Part shown: positions 55,113 to 63,628 of the stretch, piece after piece
Layout: every line of letters starts with the position of its first letter
Position numbering within the stretch: the stretch's first letter is position 1
Origin: CAYZED01 sp964477445
Lineage (GTDB): Bacteria > Bacillota > Clostridia > Lutisporales > Lutisporaceae
Reading direction: 5' to 3'
Assembly (NCBI GenBank): GCA_964477445.1
Contig: CAYZED010000009.1
Span: 1-64,000, forward strand
DNA length: 64,000 bases
Notes under the pieces: model-generated
Databases searched by the model: none
What the model saw: the letters and a program-made list of their open reading frames with translations, nothing else
What the model was told of the DNA's origin: nothing
Translations under genes and position numbers: made by a program

Positions 55113-55316
55113 TTAGTGCTTGTGTTGGCACTTGCTACAGTTGCCATTACACTCAAGATTCTGCTTTTGGTTAGTCCCACACCTAGGACACCTAAGATAT
55201 TTATTATCTTTAAAATCTAAACCACATGTCTTACAAATATTATTCACAGAGCAAGAGTCAGTTTTCTTAGTAGCATCTATTTTACTCTCATTCTCAATTG
55301 ATTTTACATTTTTCAT
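55113..55316 (-). CDS. Small zinc-ribbon protein in the feo operon
   Basis: 67 residues. Several CxxC pairs: CKTCG, CPRCG, and the tail CNGNCSKCQHKH. It looks like a small zinc- or iron-binding protein. It starts 10 bp after feoB, so it is the third gene of the feo operon. It is not the usual Cys-rich membrane protein that some Firmicutes have beside feoB, because no membrane segment is seen. Role in iron uptake is inferred only from position. Confidence 0.75.
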   Translation of the reverse strand: MKNVKSIENESKIDATKKTDSCSVNNICKTCGLDFKDNKYLRCPRCGTNQKQNLECNGNCSKCQHKH

Positions 55317-55326
55317 TATATTATCC

Positions 55327-57058
55327 TCACAAAATCCTAGCTAAAATCCCACCTACAGTGAACGCTATCGCGAAACTTCCAAGCCAAATAAGTAGCGCAT
55401 CTTTAACGCCTCTTTCTTTAAACAAAACCATAATAGCCGCGAGACATGGCACAAAGAGCGTCATAACAACAAGAGCAATTGTAGTTTGAACATGGGTCAT
55501 ATTTATCGCAGTCAATCCAGCAGCGCCAAAGTCCCGCCTTATAATGCCCATGATAAACGCTGTGGTGGTCTCGGCTGGCAATTTAAGAAGTCCAACTGTC
55601 AATGGTGAAAAAATATTTTGGAGAACTACTAAAAAGCCTGAGTAATTCATTACAGTTATCAAAATTGCGCCTATAAAAAATAGCGGGGTAGCTTCTTTGA
55701 TAAACATCCAAGTTTTTTGGTACGTCTTTGTCAAAACATTTTTTAGAACTGGTATACGAATAGTCGGCAAATCTATAAGTAATGGCGATGATTCTCCAAC
55801 CAAAAATTTATCCATTAACTTACCCGCTATACCAAACACAAGTAAGATTGTTACTCCATATATCAAAGTGAGCTTCCATCCTAGCTTACTGATTAAACCC
55901 ACTATTACTCCTAACTGAGCGGAACACGGGATTGCTAAGCCAAGCAGAAATGTAGCGATTATTNNNNNNNNNNNNNNNNNNNNNNCCACTATCCTCTAAT
56001 ATTGACATTAAGAAATAAAAGCCAATTACCAAAGGTAATAAAAGACCTAGTATATAAACTGGTGCCATTGTTAGTATTCCAAATTCACCAATTAACAGTT
56101 CATAACCAAAGGTTCCAGTTTTAAATAAGCCTGAAAAAATTCCTGTTATAAACGGTACATATTTCTCCACCATAATAGTCGTTTCCGTAAATCCAACAAC
56201 AGTTCCAGCCACAAATACGCCAATGAATTCATACATTAGTAATAATGTTAAAATGAGCATTGGAATCCCTGTAAAAGGATTTAGCATTAATGCACCAATT
56301 TTTGAACTTAAAGTGCCAGTTTTGTAGTTATAACTCATGATTTTTTGTACAATTTTGTCGACTGATTCTCGACGTTTCAAGTAAATATCATCTCTTCTAC
56401 CAGAAATTTTTTGTCCATGTCTTTCCGCGATTATCTCATCGTCTTCCACAATTAGGAGTGCCTCTGCGTCTTCATCAACTTTATCAACATAGAACTCCAT
56501 TATATTTGTTATGAATTTATCTCTATTACCGATTTTTGCATTATCAATCATTTCAAGTGTTTCTTTAACTCCGCGATTATTTACCGCTGAAGCCAAAACA
56601 ACCGGTACCCCAAGAAGTCTTGATAGTTCTTCATGATCAATGACAATACCATTTTTTTCTATCTCGTCCATCATATTTAGCACAATTAACATAGGCTTCC
56701 CCATATCGATTAATTGTTTTGTCAAAAAAAGATCTCTATTCAAGTGATTCGCATCTACTACGTTCAAAATAACATCGGCATACAAAATTACATCTCTCGC
56801 AACCGTTTCTTCTTCGTTAAATGAAGAAACTCCATAAATGCCAGGCGTATCTAACACTTGAAAGTCTTTATATTTCCCTCTGCTTATATCTACAGTAGTT
56901 CCAGGAAAATTCGATACCTCAACATAAATTCCGGTTAAAGCATTAAAAAAAACTGACTTGCCAACGTTAGGATTTCCAACGAGCACGAGAGTTTTTTCTG
57001 AAGAATTTTTTTCTGATTTTTTCTTAAAAAAAGCAGTATTATTATGATCATGTCCCAT
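55327..57058 (-). CDS. feoB: Ferrous iron transporter FeoB, with an internal gap
   Basis: N-terminal G-protein domain: LVGNPNVGKSVFFNAL, DTPGIYG and NMMDE (57058 end), then membrane segments. Twenty-two N at 55964-55985 interrupt it. The upstream part ends ...SILEDS and the downstream part resumes IIATFLLGLAIPCSAQ. In FeoB about 55-60 residues lie between these points, including the conserved GFGC segment, so about 170 bases are probably missing, not 22. Visible length ~577; full ~635. It is the ferrous iron permease, following feoA by 2 bp. Confidence 0.92.
55964..55985. other. Assembly gap (22 N) inside feoB
   Basis: A run of 22 N. Family comparison suggests that around 170 bp of coding sequence is absent, so the length is not literal. 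Confidence 0.95.
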
Positions 57059-57060
57059 AA

Positions 57061-57282
57061 CTATTCACATTCCTCAACATCTATTTTTTCGGCAAAACCT
57101 TTTCCTATAGCGATTTCTTGCATCATATTCTTGAGAATTACTGGTCCACCTGGCAAGCGCTCAGACATAGTAAACACAGCACCTTCATAAATACCAAGTC
57201 TAATGGCTTGTGTCTTTAGGTCTTTATTGTTTATTTTCGTTATTCTAATCTTTTTTCCCTTTTTTGATTTAAACAAAGTCAT
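57061..57282 (-). CDS. feoA: Ferrous iron transport protein FeoA
   Basis: 73 residues of an SH3-like FeoA fold: IRLGIYEGAVFTMSERLPGG and PVILKNMMQEIAIGKGFAEKI. It binds FeoB and supports transport. It heads the feoA-feoB-zinc-ribbon operon behind a strong promoter with a Fur box. Confidence 0.93.
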   Translation of the reverse strand: MTLFKSKKGKKIRITKINNKDLKTQAIRLGIYEGAVFTMSERLPGGPVILKNMMQEIAIGKGFAEKIDVEECE

Positions 57283-57346
57283 TTAGACCACCTCCGAAAT
57301 CAAGTTTTTTTCATAGTTTTAACTTTGATTATTCTACTCACTTTAG

Positions 57347-57375
57347 ATTATATGCTAATTGAGAATCGTTGTCAA
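57347..57375 (-). promoter_or_regulatory. feo promoter with overlapping Fur box
   Basis: On the minus strand TTGACA (57370-57375) and TATAAT (57347-57352) are perfect consensus hexamers 17 bp apart. TGACAACGATTCTCA (minus strand of 57360-57374) overlaps the -35 and spacer and matches the 7-1-7 Fur box TGATAAT-N-ATTATCA at 11 of 14 positions. Between 57376 and 57583 I see only the aminotransferase's ribosome site. Confidence 0.75.
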
Positions 57376-57583
57376 CTAAAAGTTATTATTAGTATATTGC
57401 TGGAATGAATTCAATTAATCTGTATATGATAATAAATCGGTGAGCTCGCCTTTTCGACAATGTTTTAAAATAGAACAATGCATTTCGATATATTGGTCTT
57501 CTATGTGTTTAAAATTCAAATTTCCTATGATATCATTTAAATTAGCTTTACTAATCAGAAAAAACACTAAGGAGGAATAAAAA

Positions 57584-58735
57584 TTGGTCTTTTTATCAAA
57601 AAGAGCTAGCGAAATGCCAGCATCACCTATAAGAAAATTAGTTCCATTTGCTCAGGCTGCGAAACAAAAAGGTACAAAAGTGTATCACCTTAATATCGGG
57701 CAGCCAGATGTTAAGACACCTGAAATATTCTATGAATCATTAAGGAATTTCTCGGTTCCAGTTTTAGAATATGCACTTTCACAAGGAAATACAGAACTAA
57801 TCGATTCTTTCAGAAGCTATTACCAAGACTGGGGTTGGAGCTTTGATGAAGATGAAATTATTATTACTAATGGAGGTTCAGAAGCACTTATTATAGCGTT
57901 TTGTTGCATTGGAGATCCTGGTGATGAGATATTAGTTCCTGAACCTTTTTATGCAAACTATAATGGATTTGCAATAGAAGCCGGAATGCATGTTAAACCG
58001 ATTACCACAAGAGCTGAAAACGGTTTCCATCTCCCATCTCAAGAAAGCATTGAGCGTTTAATAAACACAAAAACACGAGCTATTGCGATTTCTAATCCGG
58101 GAAATCCTACAGGTTGCATTTATACCCGTGAAGAATTAGTGATGCTTGGCGATATCGCTAAAAAATATGATTTGTTTTTAATTGGCGATGAAGTTTATAG
58201 AGAATTTGTTTATGATGGATTAAAGTTTACATCACTTATGGATATCGAAGGGATTTCAGATAGAGTTATTATTNNNNNNNNNNTTGCCTCAAAAAATAAA
58301 GAACTCATGCATATCGTTCTCAGATTTGCACAAGCCAGACTTTGTGTCCCTACTATTGAAATGGTTGCCGCCGCTAAACTCGCTAGCACGCCAAAATCTT
58401 ACTTTGTTGAAGTAAATGAAGAATACCAAAAAAGACGTGATATTGTTTGTAACGCTTTGTCAAAAATCCCTGGTGTAGTTTGCGAAAAACCTACAGGAGC
58501 GTTCTATGTAATGGCAAAATTACCTGTAGTTGACTCTGAAGAATTTGCAAAATGGATGCTGACTGATTTCTCTCTAAACGGTGCAACAACTATGGTAGCG
58601 CCTGGAGCTGGTTTCTACGCGACACAAGGACTTGGAAAAGATGAAATAAGAATAGCATATGTTTTATGCGAAGAAGATTTAAAAGCAGCTATGGAAATAC
58701 TAGCTGAAGGAATCAAGGTTTATAATAATAGGTAA
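57584..58735 (+). CDS. Pyridoxal-phosphate aminotransferase (AspB-like), with an internal gap
   Basis: Fold-type I class I/II aminotransferase; 383 residues visible. The TTG start has AAGGAGG eight bases before. LNIGQPDVKTPE, ITNGGSEALIIAFCCIGDPGD and ISNPGNPTG are conserved. Ten N at 58274-58283 fall after DRVII, exactly where the PLP-lysine motif (SVSK-type) and the following CGARIG segment should be. Roughly 15 residues are missing, more than ten bases can hold. It moves an amino group between amino acids and 2-oxoacids; substrate undetermined. Confidence 0.85.
   Translation: MVFLSKRASEMPASPIRKLVPFAQAAKQKGTKVYHLNIGQPDVKTPEIFYESLRNFSVPVLEYALSQGNTELIDSFRSYYQDWGWSFDEDEIIITNGGSEALIIAFCCIGDPGDEILVPEPFYANYNGFAIEAGMHVKPITTRAENGFHLPSQESIERLINTKTRAIAISNPGNPTGCIYTREELVMLGDIAKKYDLFLIGDEVYREFVYDGLKFTSLMDIEGISDRVIIXXXXASKNKELMHIVLRFAQARLCVPTIEMVAAAKLASTPKSYFVEVNEEYQKRRDIVCNALSKIPGVVCEKPTGAFYVMAKLPVVDSEEFAKWMLTDFSLNGATTMVAPGAGFYATQGLGKDEIRIAYVLCEEDLKAAMEILAEGIKVYNNR
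58274..58283. other. Assembly gap (10 N) inside the aminotransferase
   Basis: Exactly ten N, placed where the PLP-binding lysine is expected. The true missing sequence is longer. Confidence 0.95.
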
Positions 58736-58745
58736 GGTCTAGAAG

Positions 58746-58789
58746 AAAAACAGGAGAGAACGTTTTGCGACTTTTTCTCCTGTTTTTTT
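58746..58789 (+). terminator. Terminator after the aminotransferase
   Basis: CAGGAGA (58751-58757) and TCTCCTG (58776-58782) form the stem, extended by A/T pairs, followed by seven T's. Confidence 0.8.
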
Positions 58790-58810
58790 CTTGCAGGTCT
58801 TGATTTATTA

Positions 58811-58844
58811 AAAGAAAACAGACTACTTCATAAGCTAGTCTGTT
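58811..58844 (-). terminator. Terminator after the P-loop kinase-like gene
   Basis: AACAGACTA (58817-58825) and TAGTCTGTT (58836-58844) form a perfect 9-bp stem; the minus-strand 3' side continues TTCTTTTAAT. It lies about 40 bp after the gene's stop. Confidence 0.7.
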
Positions 58845-58885
58845 GAATAGTAAACTTTTGATTTTGATTTATCTATGTAATAGCC

Positions 58886-59527
58886 TTAAAGCCCAAAATG
58901 TTTCTCCACAACAAACAAAGTATTTTCAACTGTACTATTTTCATCTCTTTCTACCCAAAAATACGGACTCTTTTTTATGGCTTCATATTTTTCTATATTA
59001 ATATACTCAAGTGTCTTATTACAATTTTCTTTAGCAAGGCATGGGTTTGTAGCACTATTAATAAATTGGTTAAAGTCATCATGATCTGGTCTGTTGCAAT
59101 AATCATCAATCACGTTTTTAGGATTTCTAAGCAGAAAAACTATATTCTTTGAATCGGTAATCATAGTAACTTCATTTAATGTTAAGTGCAAATCACATAT
59201 TACGATTTGTTTTTCTGATAATCTGATTAGATCCATGATAATGAAGTCTAATTGTTCCCTTGTGTTATCTAAAAGCCACTTACCATATTCCCTGTATGGT
59301 CTTAAAAAGAATTCATCCGCATTAGCAAACCTTTTATTCATAGTTGGTTGATCAATACTATTCGACAATTTCTTATGACTTGCAAATTTTTCATCAACAT
59401 CATAAACAATAAAACAATGTTTTTCAGCTAAGGCACGAGAAATTGTCGTTTTCCCACCGCATGGTGTACCCGTTACAAAGTAAACATTCTTTAAATATTT
59501 TTTTATTATATTGTCTCTAATGTTCAT
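58886..59527 (-). CDS. AAA/P-loop kinase-like protein
   Basis: 213 residues. The Walker A is FVTGTPCGGKTTISRALA (about 17-34), followed by an acidic DVDEKFASHKK, in the style of small-molecule or nucleotide kinases (shikimate/APS kinase-like). Substrate unknown. It is not in a clear operon and has its own terminator. Confidence 0.72.
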   Translation of the reverse strand: MNIRDNIIKKYLKNVYFVTGTPCGGKTTISRALAEKHCFIVYDVDEKFASHKKLSNSIDQPTMNKRFANADEFFLRPYREYGKWLLDNTREQLDFIIMDLIRLSEKQIVICDLHLTLNEVTMITDSKNIVFLLRNPKNVIDDYCNRPDHDDFNQFINSATNPCLAKENCNKTLEYINIEKYEAIKKSPYFWVERDENSTVENTLFVVEKHFGL

Positions 59528-59662
59528 GTATTATCTCCTCATGTTATAAGTCGTTTTGTAAAATTAGGCCATTTTCGTATATTTTGTAGATCTATCGTAT
59601 AAAAAGTATATTGATAGAGGAAGGATTATTTCAAATTCTTCAAATTATCTTGTAACACTTTA

Positions 59663-60178
59663 TTATTTCCAAGGTTTAATTCCGCATTTCTGATATATTT
59701 CCATCACAACAGGTTCTTTTCCTTTAATATAACTGTCAATATCATGTGGAAATTTATTAGACTTTTCGATTTTTATTTCACTATATTTTTTGCAGTCTAA
59801 AGGATGTGACCTTAAATAGTCTCTGAAAGTTATTTGCCTTTTATGTTCTGCTGAATCCTTTGGGCACATATATAAATAGTGCGCCATTAAATATGGTTTA
59901 TCAACATACTTAAATGCTTCCCGACTTTCAACGCCTAAATTACCCTCCTGTATATAACCAATACTTGCTAACTTTTCAATTACTACTGGTAACATATAAT
60001 TTTCAACTATAATGTTCATGTCAATAATCGGCTTTGCCCATAAGCCTGGAACTGAGGTACTCCCTATATGTTCAATGGAAACAATATCGTTATAAAGAAC
60101 TGATAAAATTTCATTTTTGATTCTTTCGAATTCAATTATCCATTTTTCGTCATACGGTACAACAGTTATATTACGCAT
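59663..60178 (-). CDS. GrpB/UPF0157 family protein (nucleotidyltransferase-like)
   Basis: 171 residues from the ATG at 60178 (GGAGG five bases before). VVPYDEKWIIEFERIKNEI, VSIEHIGSTSVPGLWAKPIID (GS-type nucleotidyltransferase core) and KRQITFRDYLRSHP are characteristic. GrpB members have a nucleotidyltransferase fold but no assigned substrate. It lies between the P-loop gene and an Uma2 gene on the same strand. Confidence 0.87.
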   Translation of the reverse strand: MRNITVVPYDEKWIIEFERIKNEILSVLYNDIVSIEHIGSTSVPGLWAKPIIDMNIIVENYMLPVVIEKLASIGYIQEGNLGVESREAFKYVDKPYLMAHYLYMCPKDSAEHKRQITFRDYLRSHPLDCKKYSEIKIEKSNKFPHDIDSYIKGKEPVVMEIYQKCGIKPWK

Positions 60179-60239
60179 ACTATCCTCCACATTTTATATA
60201 ACTTACTCCAGTAATAATCACAATATTTACGAAAACAGA

Positions 60240-60851
60240 CTATAAATCTATCACATCAAAAACTGACTTCAAATCTATTTCAAGATCCGAGAAAATTGTA
60301 ACTTTAGTTTTGTCATCGTCATTATATATTTCTGGTCTTCCATATTTACCATTTGTCAAAGTAAATACACTTACAAGCTTTGGCTCAGGCTCTACTAACC
60401 AGTAAGTTTTAACTCCTGCTTTTTCATATTTATTGAATTTCACAAGTTTATCATTTTTACTTGTAGAAGGCGATACGATTTCTATAATCATATCTGGTGC
60501 ACCTTTGCAGCCTCTATCATCAAGTTTATTTTTATCACAAACTATCGTTATATCTGGTTCGACTACGTTTTTCACGTCATTATCATTTAGTTCAATATCT
60601 AGTCTTACAGCAAAAGGTGATGGATAAACTTTACATGGTTTCCCAGTGAGGTACACAGCAAATTGCTTTGATATTTCCATGAGAATTTCTTGATGTATTC
60701 TTGATGGTGCAGCTTGCATAAGTGGAATACCATCTATTATTTCCCATCTTTCATTTTCATCCCATGTCAAGTAGTCTGCGTATGAATATTTTCGCACATC
60801 ATCTCGCTCCTTTACAAATCCCAATCCATCCGGCCACGTCTTACGTAACAT
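60240..60851 (-). CDS. Uma2 family endonuclease (DUF820)
   Basis: 203 residues. YADYLTWDENERWEIIDGIP, the PD-(D/E)XK-like core VEPDITIVCDK followed by PDMIIEIVSPSTSKND, and KFNKYEKAGVKTYWLVEPE are the family pattern. Such genes occur in large numbers in some genomes with uncertain function; restriction-like nuclease activity is assumed. It starts 9 bp after the PAS-domain protein gene. Confidence 0.87.
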   Translation of the reverse strand: MLRKTWPDGLGFVKERDDVRKYSYADYLTWDENERWEIIDGIPLMQAAPSRIHQEILMEISKQFAVYLTGKPCKVYPSPFAVRLDIELNDNDVKNVVEPDITIVCDKNKLDDRGCKGAPDMIIEIVSPSTSKNDKLVKFNKYEKAGVKTYWLVEPEPKLVSVFTLTNGKYGRPEIYNDDDKTKVTIFSDLEIDLKSVFDVIDL

Positions 60852-60860
60852 CGTCGCGAT

Positions 60861-62663
60861 TTACCTCATATCTCTCGCAATTGCAAACACTCCCATAATA
60901 GTACCTTCACTGTTTTTATATACATTAGCGTTGAAAGAAACCGGTATTCTTCCACCACTTGAATTAACTAGTTCCAGTTCATATCCCTTTACCTTGCCTT
61001 CATTGAAAGTTTTTGTAACTCCCTGAAACGCTCGACTAGGTTCTGAAAAATAATTTTCGAATTTTGAATTAACTAATTTTTCTCTCGAATACCCTGTTAA
61101 TTCTACAGCTGCTTCATTTACATCTGTTATAATGCCTTCGCAGTTTATTGTAACCATAAGATCAATACTACTTTCAATCAAGCCTCTGGCATAATTTTTT
61201 AATTCTTCTAACTCTTTTACAATCCGACGCGTTTCGCTTATATCTCTTGCAACTGCAAAGATTCCTTGAGCAATATTTTCTTGATTATAAAAAACGGTGG
61301 CATTAAATGAAACTGCGACTATATCATTACTGGATGTTTTTAAGTCAAGTTCATAATTTTTGACCTCTCCATCTTTAAATGTGAGCAAAACACCGCTTTG
61401 AGCTTTCTCAGGACTCACAAAATGTTGTTTAAAAAAGCTACCAATCAATTCTTCTCTTGAGCATCCAGTGATTTTGATAAATGCTTGATTTACATCCATA
61501 AGTGTTCCATCTAAATTAATTACCATAAAAGCATCAAGACTTGCCTCAATTAAGCCTCTAACATAATTTTTTGACTGTGCCATCTCGCTGTGAACGATGT
61601 CCGATATTTCTTTAATACACACAATGCTGCCATGTACGAGGCCATCAACACTGTCGCGATAAGTCATTGCATTGATCAAAACTGCTAGTGTTTTGCCATT
61701 ATTTAATCTAATTCTATTCGGAATTGCAGTGATTTTGCCTCGTAAAAAACAAGTTTGAATGTCATTTTCTAATCCTTCATAATTTACAAAAAGACTAGAT
61801 AACGTTCTTCCTTTTAATGAACTTTTTTCTATTCCACTGAGTTTACAAAATGCATCATTGACATCAGTTATTAAACCAACTTCATTAATTGTCAAATGCG
61901 GGTCAAAAATACTACCTAGAAGTCCTGATGTATATTGGTGCGCATAATTTAACTCACCTTTGAACTCCGAACTATTAACTACATTTTTTGCCTGTCTAAT
62001 ACCATTTTTCGAGATAAGATTTAACAATTCATCAACCTTTTCTTTTGAAGGAAACGCCCATTCTTTAGAACTTGGCAAATGAATAAGTTCATGAATCACA
62101 AAAGCCCCATCGTCTTCATTCTCATTCTTTAAAGATAATTCGAGCATTTCGGCCATGGTTTTATTATAGTCAACTAACTCACCGTGCCCATATCCTGCAC
62201 AATATGGCTTAATTGTTAAAAGCGGACCTATTTTTTCGTCGTTAAAAACCCAAAATGGAAACCACCTACATACAAGATAGCGACTATCATGTTTGCTACA
62301 CATATTTTTTTCGTTAAGAAATGCGCAACTTTCATAAGTAAAAGTTGCAATTTTTTTAGCATATCTGCAACATTCACCACAATTTTGACATTCCAGACGG
62401 GTAATGCCCGGAACTACGAAATGACTTTTTGTTAAGACTCTTAAAACTTCTTCATCTTCTACATTCATTCCTAAAGCTTTTAAGCCTTCTGTTCTTTGAC
62501 GTGTATCCAATTTATTGTACTCTGTCAATGATTCCCAAAAAATCGAGTCGCGTTTTAACATCTGCTGCATTTGTTTAACTTGCGGCAAAGGTTGAATTCC
62601 TTTTGTGTGATTGTTTTTAGTAACAGATTTAGGAAAAGTTTTCTTCTTCTTGTCTTTACTCAT
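60861..62663 (-). CDS. Cysteine-cluster (YkgJ-type) protein with three PAS domains and no output domain
   Basis: 600 residues. After a basic N-terminus, residues 90-135 hold CxxCxxCC (C92, C95, C98, C99) with C113, C122 and C132, the YkgJ-type metal/Fe-S cluster domain. Three PAS domains follow (about 245-365, 375-490, 495-600; e.g. LIEASLDAFMVINLDGTLMD, LIESSIDLMVTINCEGIITD), and the protein ends at the last PAS (FAIARDMR). There is no kinase, cyclase or transcription domain, and only 9 bp separate it from the Uma2 gene. It starts overlapping the hydrolase stop by one base. Role probably sensory. Confidence 0.85.
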   Translation of the reverse strand: MSKDKKKKTFPKSVTKNNHTKGIQPLPQVKQMQQMLKRDSIFWESLTEYNKLDTRQRTEGLKALGMNVEDEEVLRVLTKSHFVVPGITRLECQNCGECCRYAKKIATFTYESCAFLNEKNMCSKHDSRYLVCRWFPFWVFNDEKIGPLLTIKPYCAGYGHGELVDYNKTMAEMLELSLKNENEDDGAFVIHELIHLPSSKEWAFPSKEKVDELLNLISKNGIRQAKNVVNSSEFKGELNYAHQYTSGLLGSIFDPHLTINEVGLITDVNDAFCKLSGIEKSSLKGRTLSSLFVNYEGLENDIQTCFLRGKITAIPNRIRLNNGKTLAVLINAMTYRDSVDGLVHGSIVCIKEISDIVHSEMAQSKNYVRGLIEASLDAFMVINLDGTLMDVNQAFIKITGCSREELIGSFFKQHFVSPEKAQSGVLLTFKDGEVKNYELDLKTSSNDIVAVSFNATVFYNQENIAQGIFAVARDISETRRIVKELEELKNYARGLIESSIDLMVTINCEGIITDVNEAAVELTGYSREKLVNSKFENYFSEPSRAFQGVTKTFNEGKVKGYELELVNSSGGRIPVSFNANVYKNSEGTIMGVFAIARDMR

Positions 62664-63595
62664 TAGTTATTATGCTCCTTTATCCATTCAACAATGTCGT
62701 TCATAACCTCGTCGCGATTAATCTCGTTTAACATTTCATGCCTACCATCTTTATAAAGTTTGTATCTCAGATCTTCAATTCCAATTTTTTTGTAAAAATT
62801 ATATTGATTAAGGACACCTTTGCCAAAATTCCCAACTGGATCTTTTTCTCCGGTGAATATATAAATAGGTAAATTCTTTGGTATGAATGAAGCCATGCCA
62901 GGTTGGTGAAGTTTGCTTAGACCTTGTAAAAAGTCAAAAAAGAAGCCTGCTGTAAAAACTGTTCCACAAAATTCATCATTTATATATTTATCAACTTCAT
63001 TGTTATCTCGAGATAGCCAGTCAAAACTAGTGCGATTAGGTTTAAATGAATTGTTAAAAGCCCCAAATGACAGCTCATTTAAAAATGGACTTACTTTATT
63101 TCGACCAGAAAATAATGAAATTAGCTTTGCTATTACAATTCCAAAGTACAAAATTGGTCCTTGTTTACCATTGGTGCCACTTAAAATAACTCCATCGACC
63201 TCTTTTCCGAAAAGTTGTATGTACTTTTGGCATATAAAAGATCCCATACTGTGACCAAACAAAAATAATGGTAGTTTTGGATTATCCTTTTTTATTATGT
63301 CAGTGAGTTGGTGCACATCACGAACCATCCAATCAAACCCATCCGAGTCAGCCAGTATTCCCAATTTATCTACAGTAACAGCTGTTCTCCCATGTCCCCT
63401 ATGGTCATTTGCGTAAACACAAAATCCTTTACTGGTTAGGAATTCAGCAAATCGCTCATATCTAGAAGCTTTTTCAGCCATTCCATGAGCTATTTGTACG
63501 ATTCCTTTTAATTCAATTTCGATATTAGGAGACCATTTGCTTACGAAAATATTAGTTCCATCGTCCGATTTAAACGAAAAATTCTCAGAAATCAT
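62663..63595 (-). CDS. Alpha/beta hydrolase (monoacylglycerol lipase-type)
   Basis: 310 residues. The nucleophile motif FLFGHSMGSFICQKY (GxSxG), the oxyanion-side IVQIAHGMAEKASRYERFAE and NDHRGHGRT match the lysophospholipase/monoacylglycerol lipase group. The acid and His in EKDPVG and DGRHEMLNE complete the triad. It probably splits a lipid ester. Its stop overlaps the start of the cysteine-cluster PAS gene by one base, so the two are coupled. Confidence 0.9.
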   Translation of the reverse strand: MISENFSFKSDDGTNIFVSKWSPNIEIELKGIVQIAHGMAEKASRYERFAEFLTSKGFCVYANDHRGHGRTAVTVDKLGILADSDGFDWMVRDVHQLTDIIKKDNPKLPLFLFGHSMGSFICQKYIQLFGKEVDGVILSGTNGKQGPILYFGIVIAKLISLFSGRNKVSPFLNELSFGAFNNSFKPNRTSFDWLSRDNNEVDKYINDEFCGTVFTAGFFFDFLQGLSKLHQPGMASFIPKNLPIYIFTGEKDPVGNFGKGVLNQYNFYKKIGIEDLRYKLYKDGRHEMLNEINRDEVMNDIVEWIKEHNN

Positions 63596-63628
63596 TTTTT
63601 AGTCCTCCTTGAAAAAAATTTGCTTAAC

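Noticed and set aside
57453..57459. A perfect 0A box (TTCGACA) upstream of the aminotransferase, near spo0A-bearing sequence
   Set aside because: A 7-base site is expected several times by chance in 64 kb on both strands; there is no supporting pair or promoter position.
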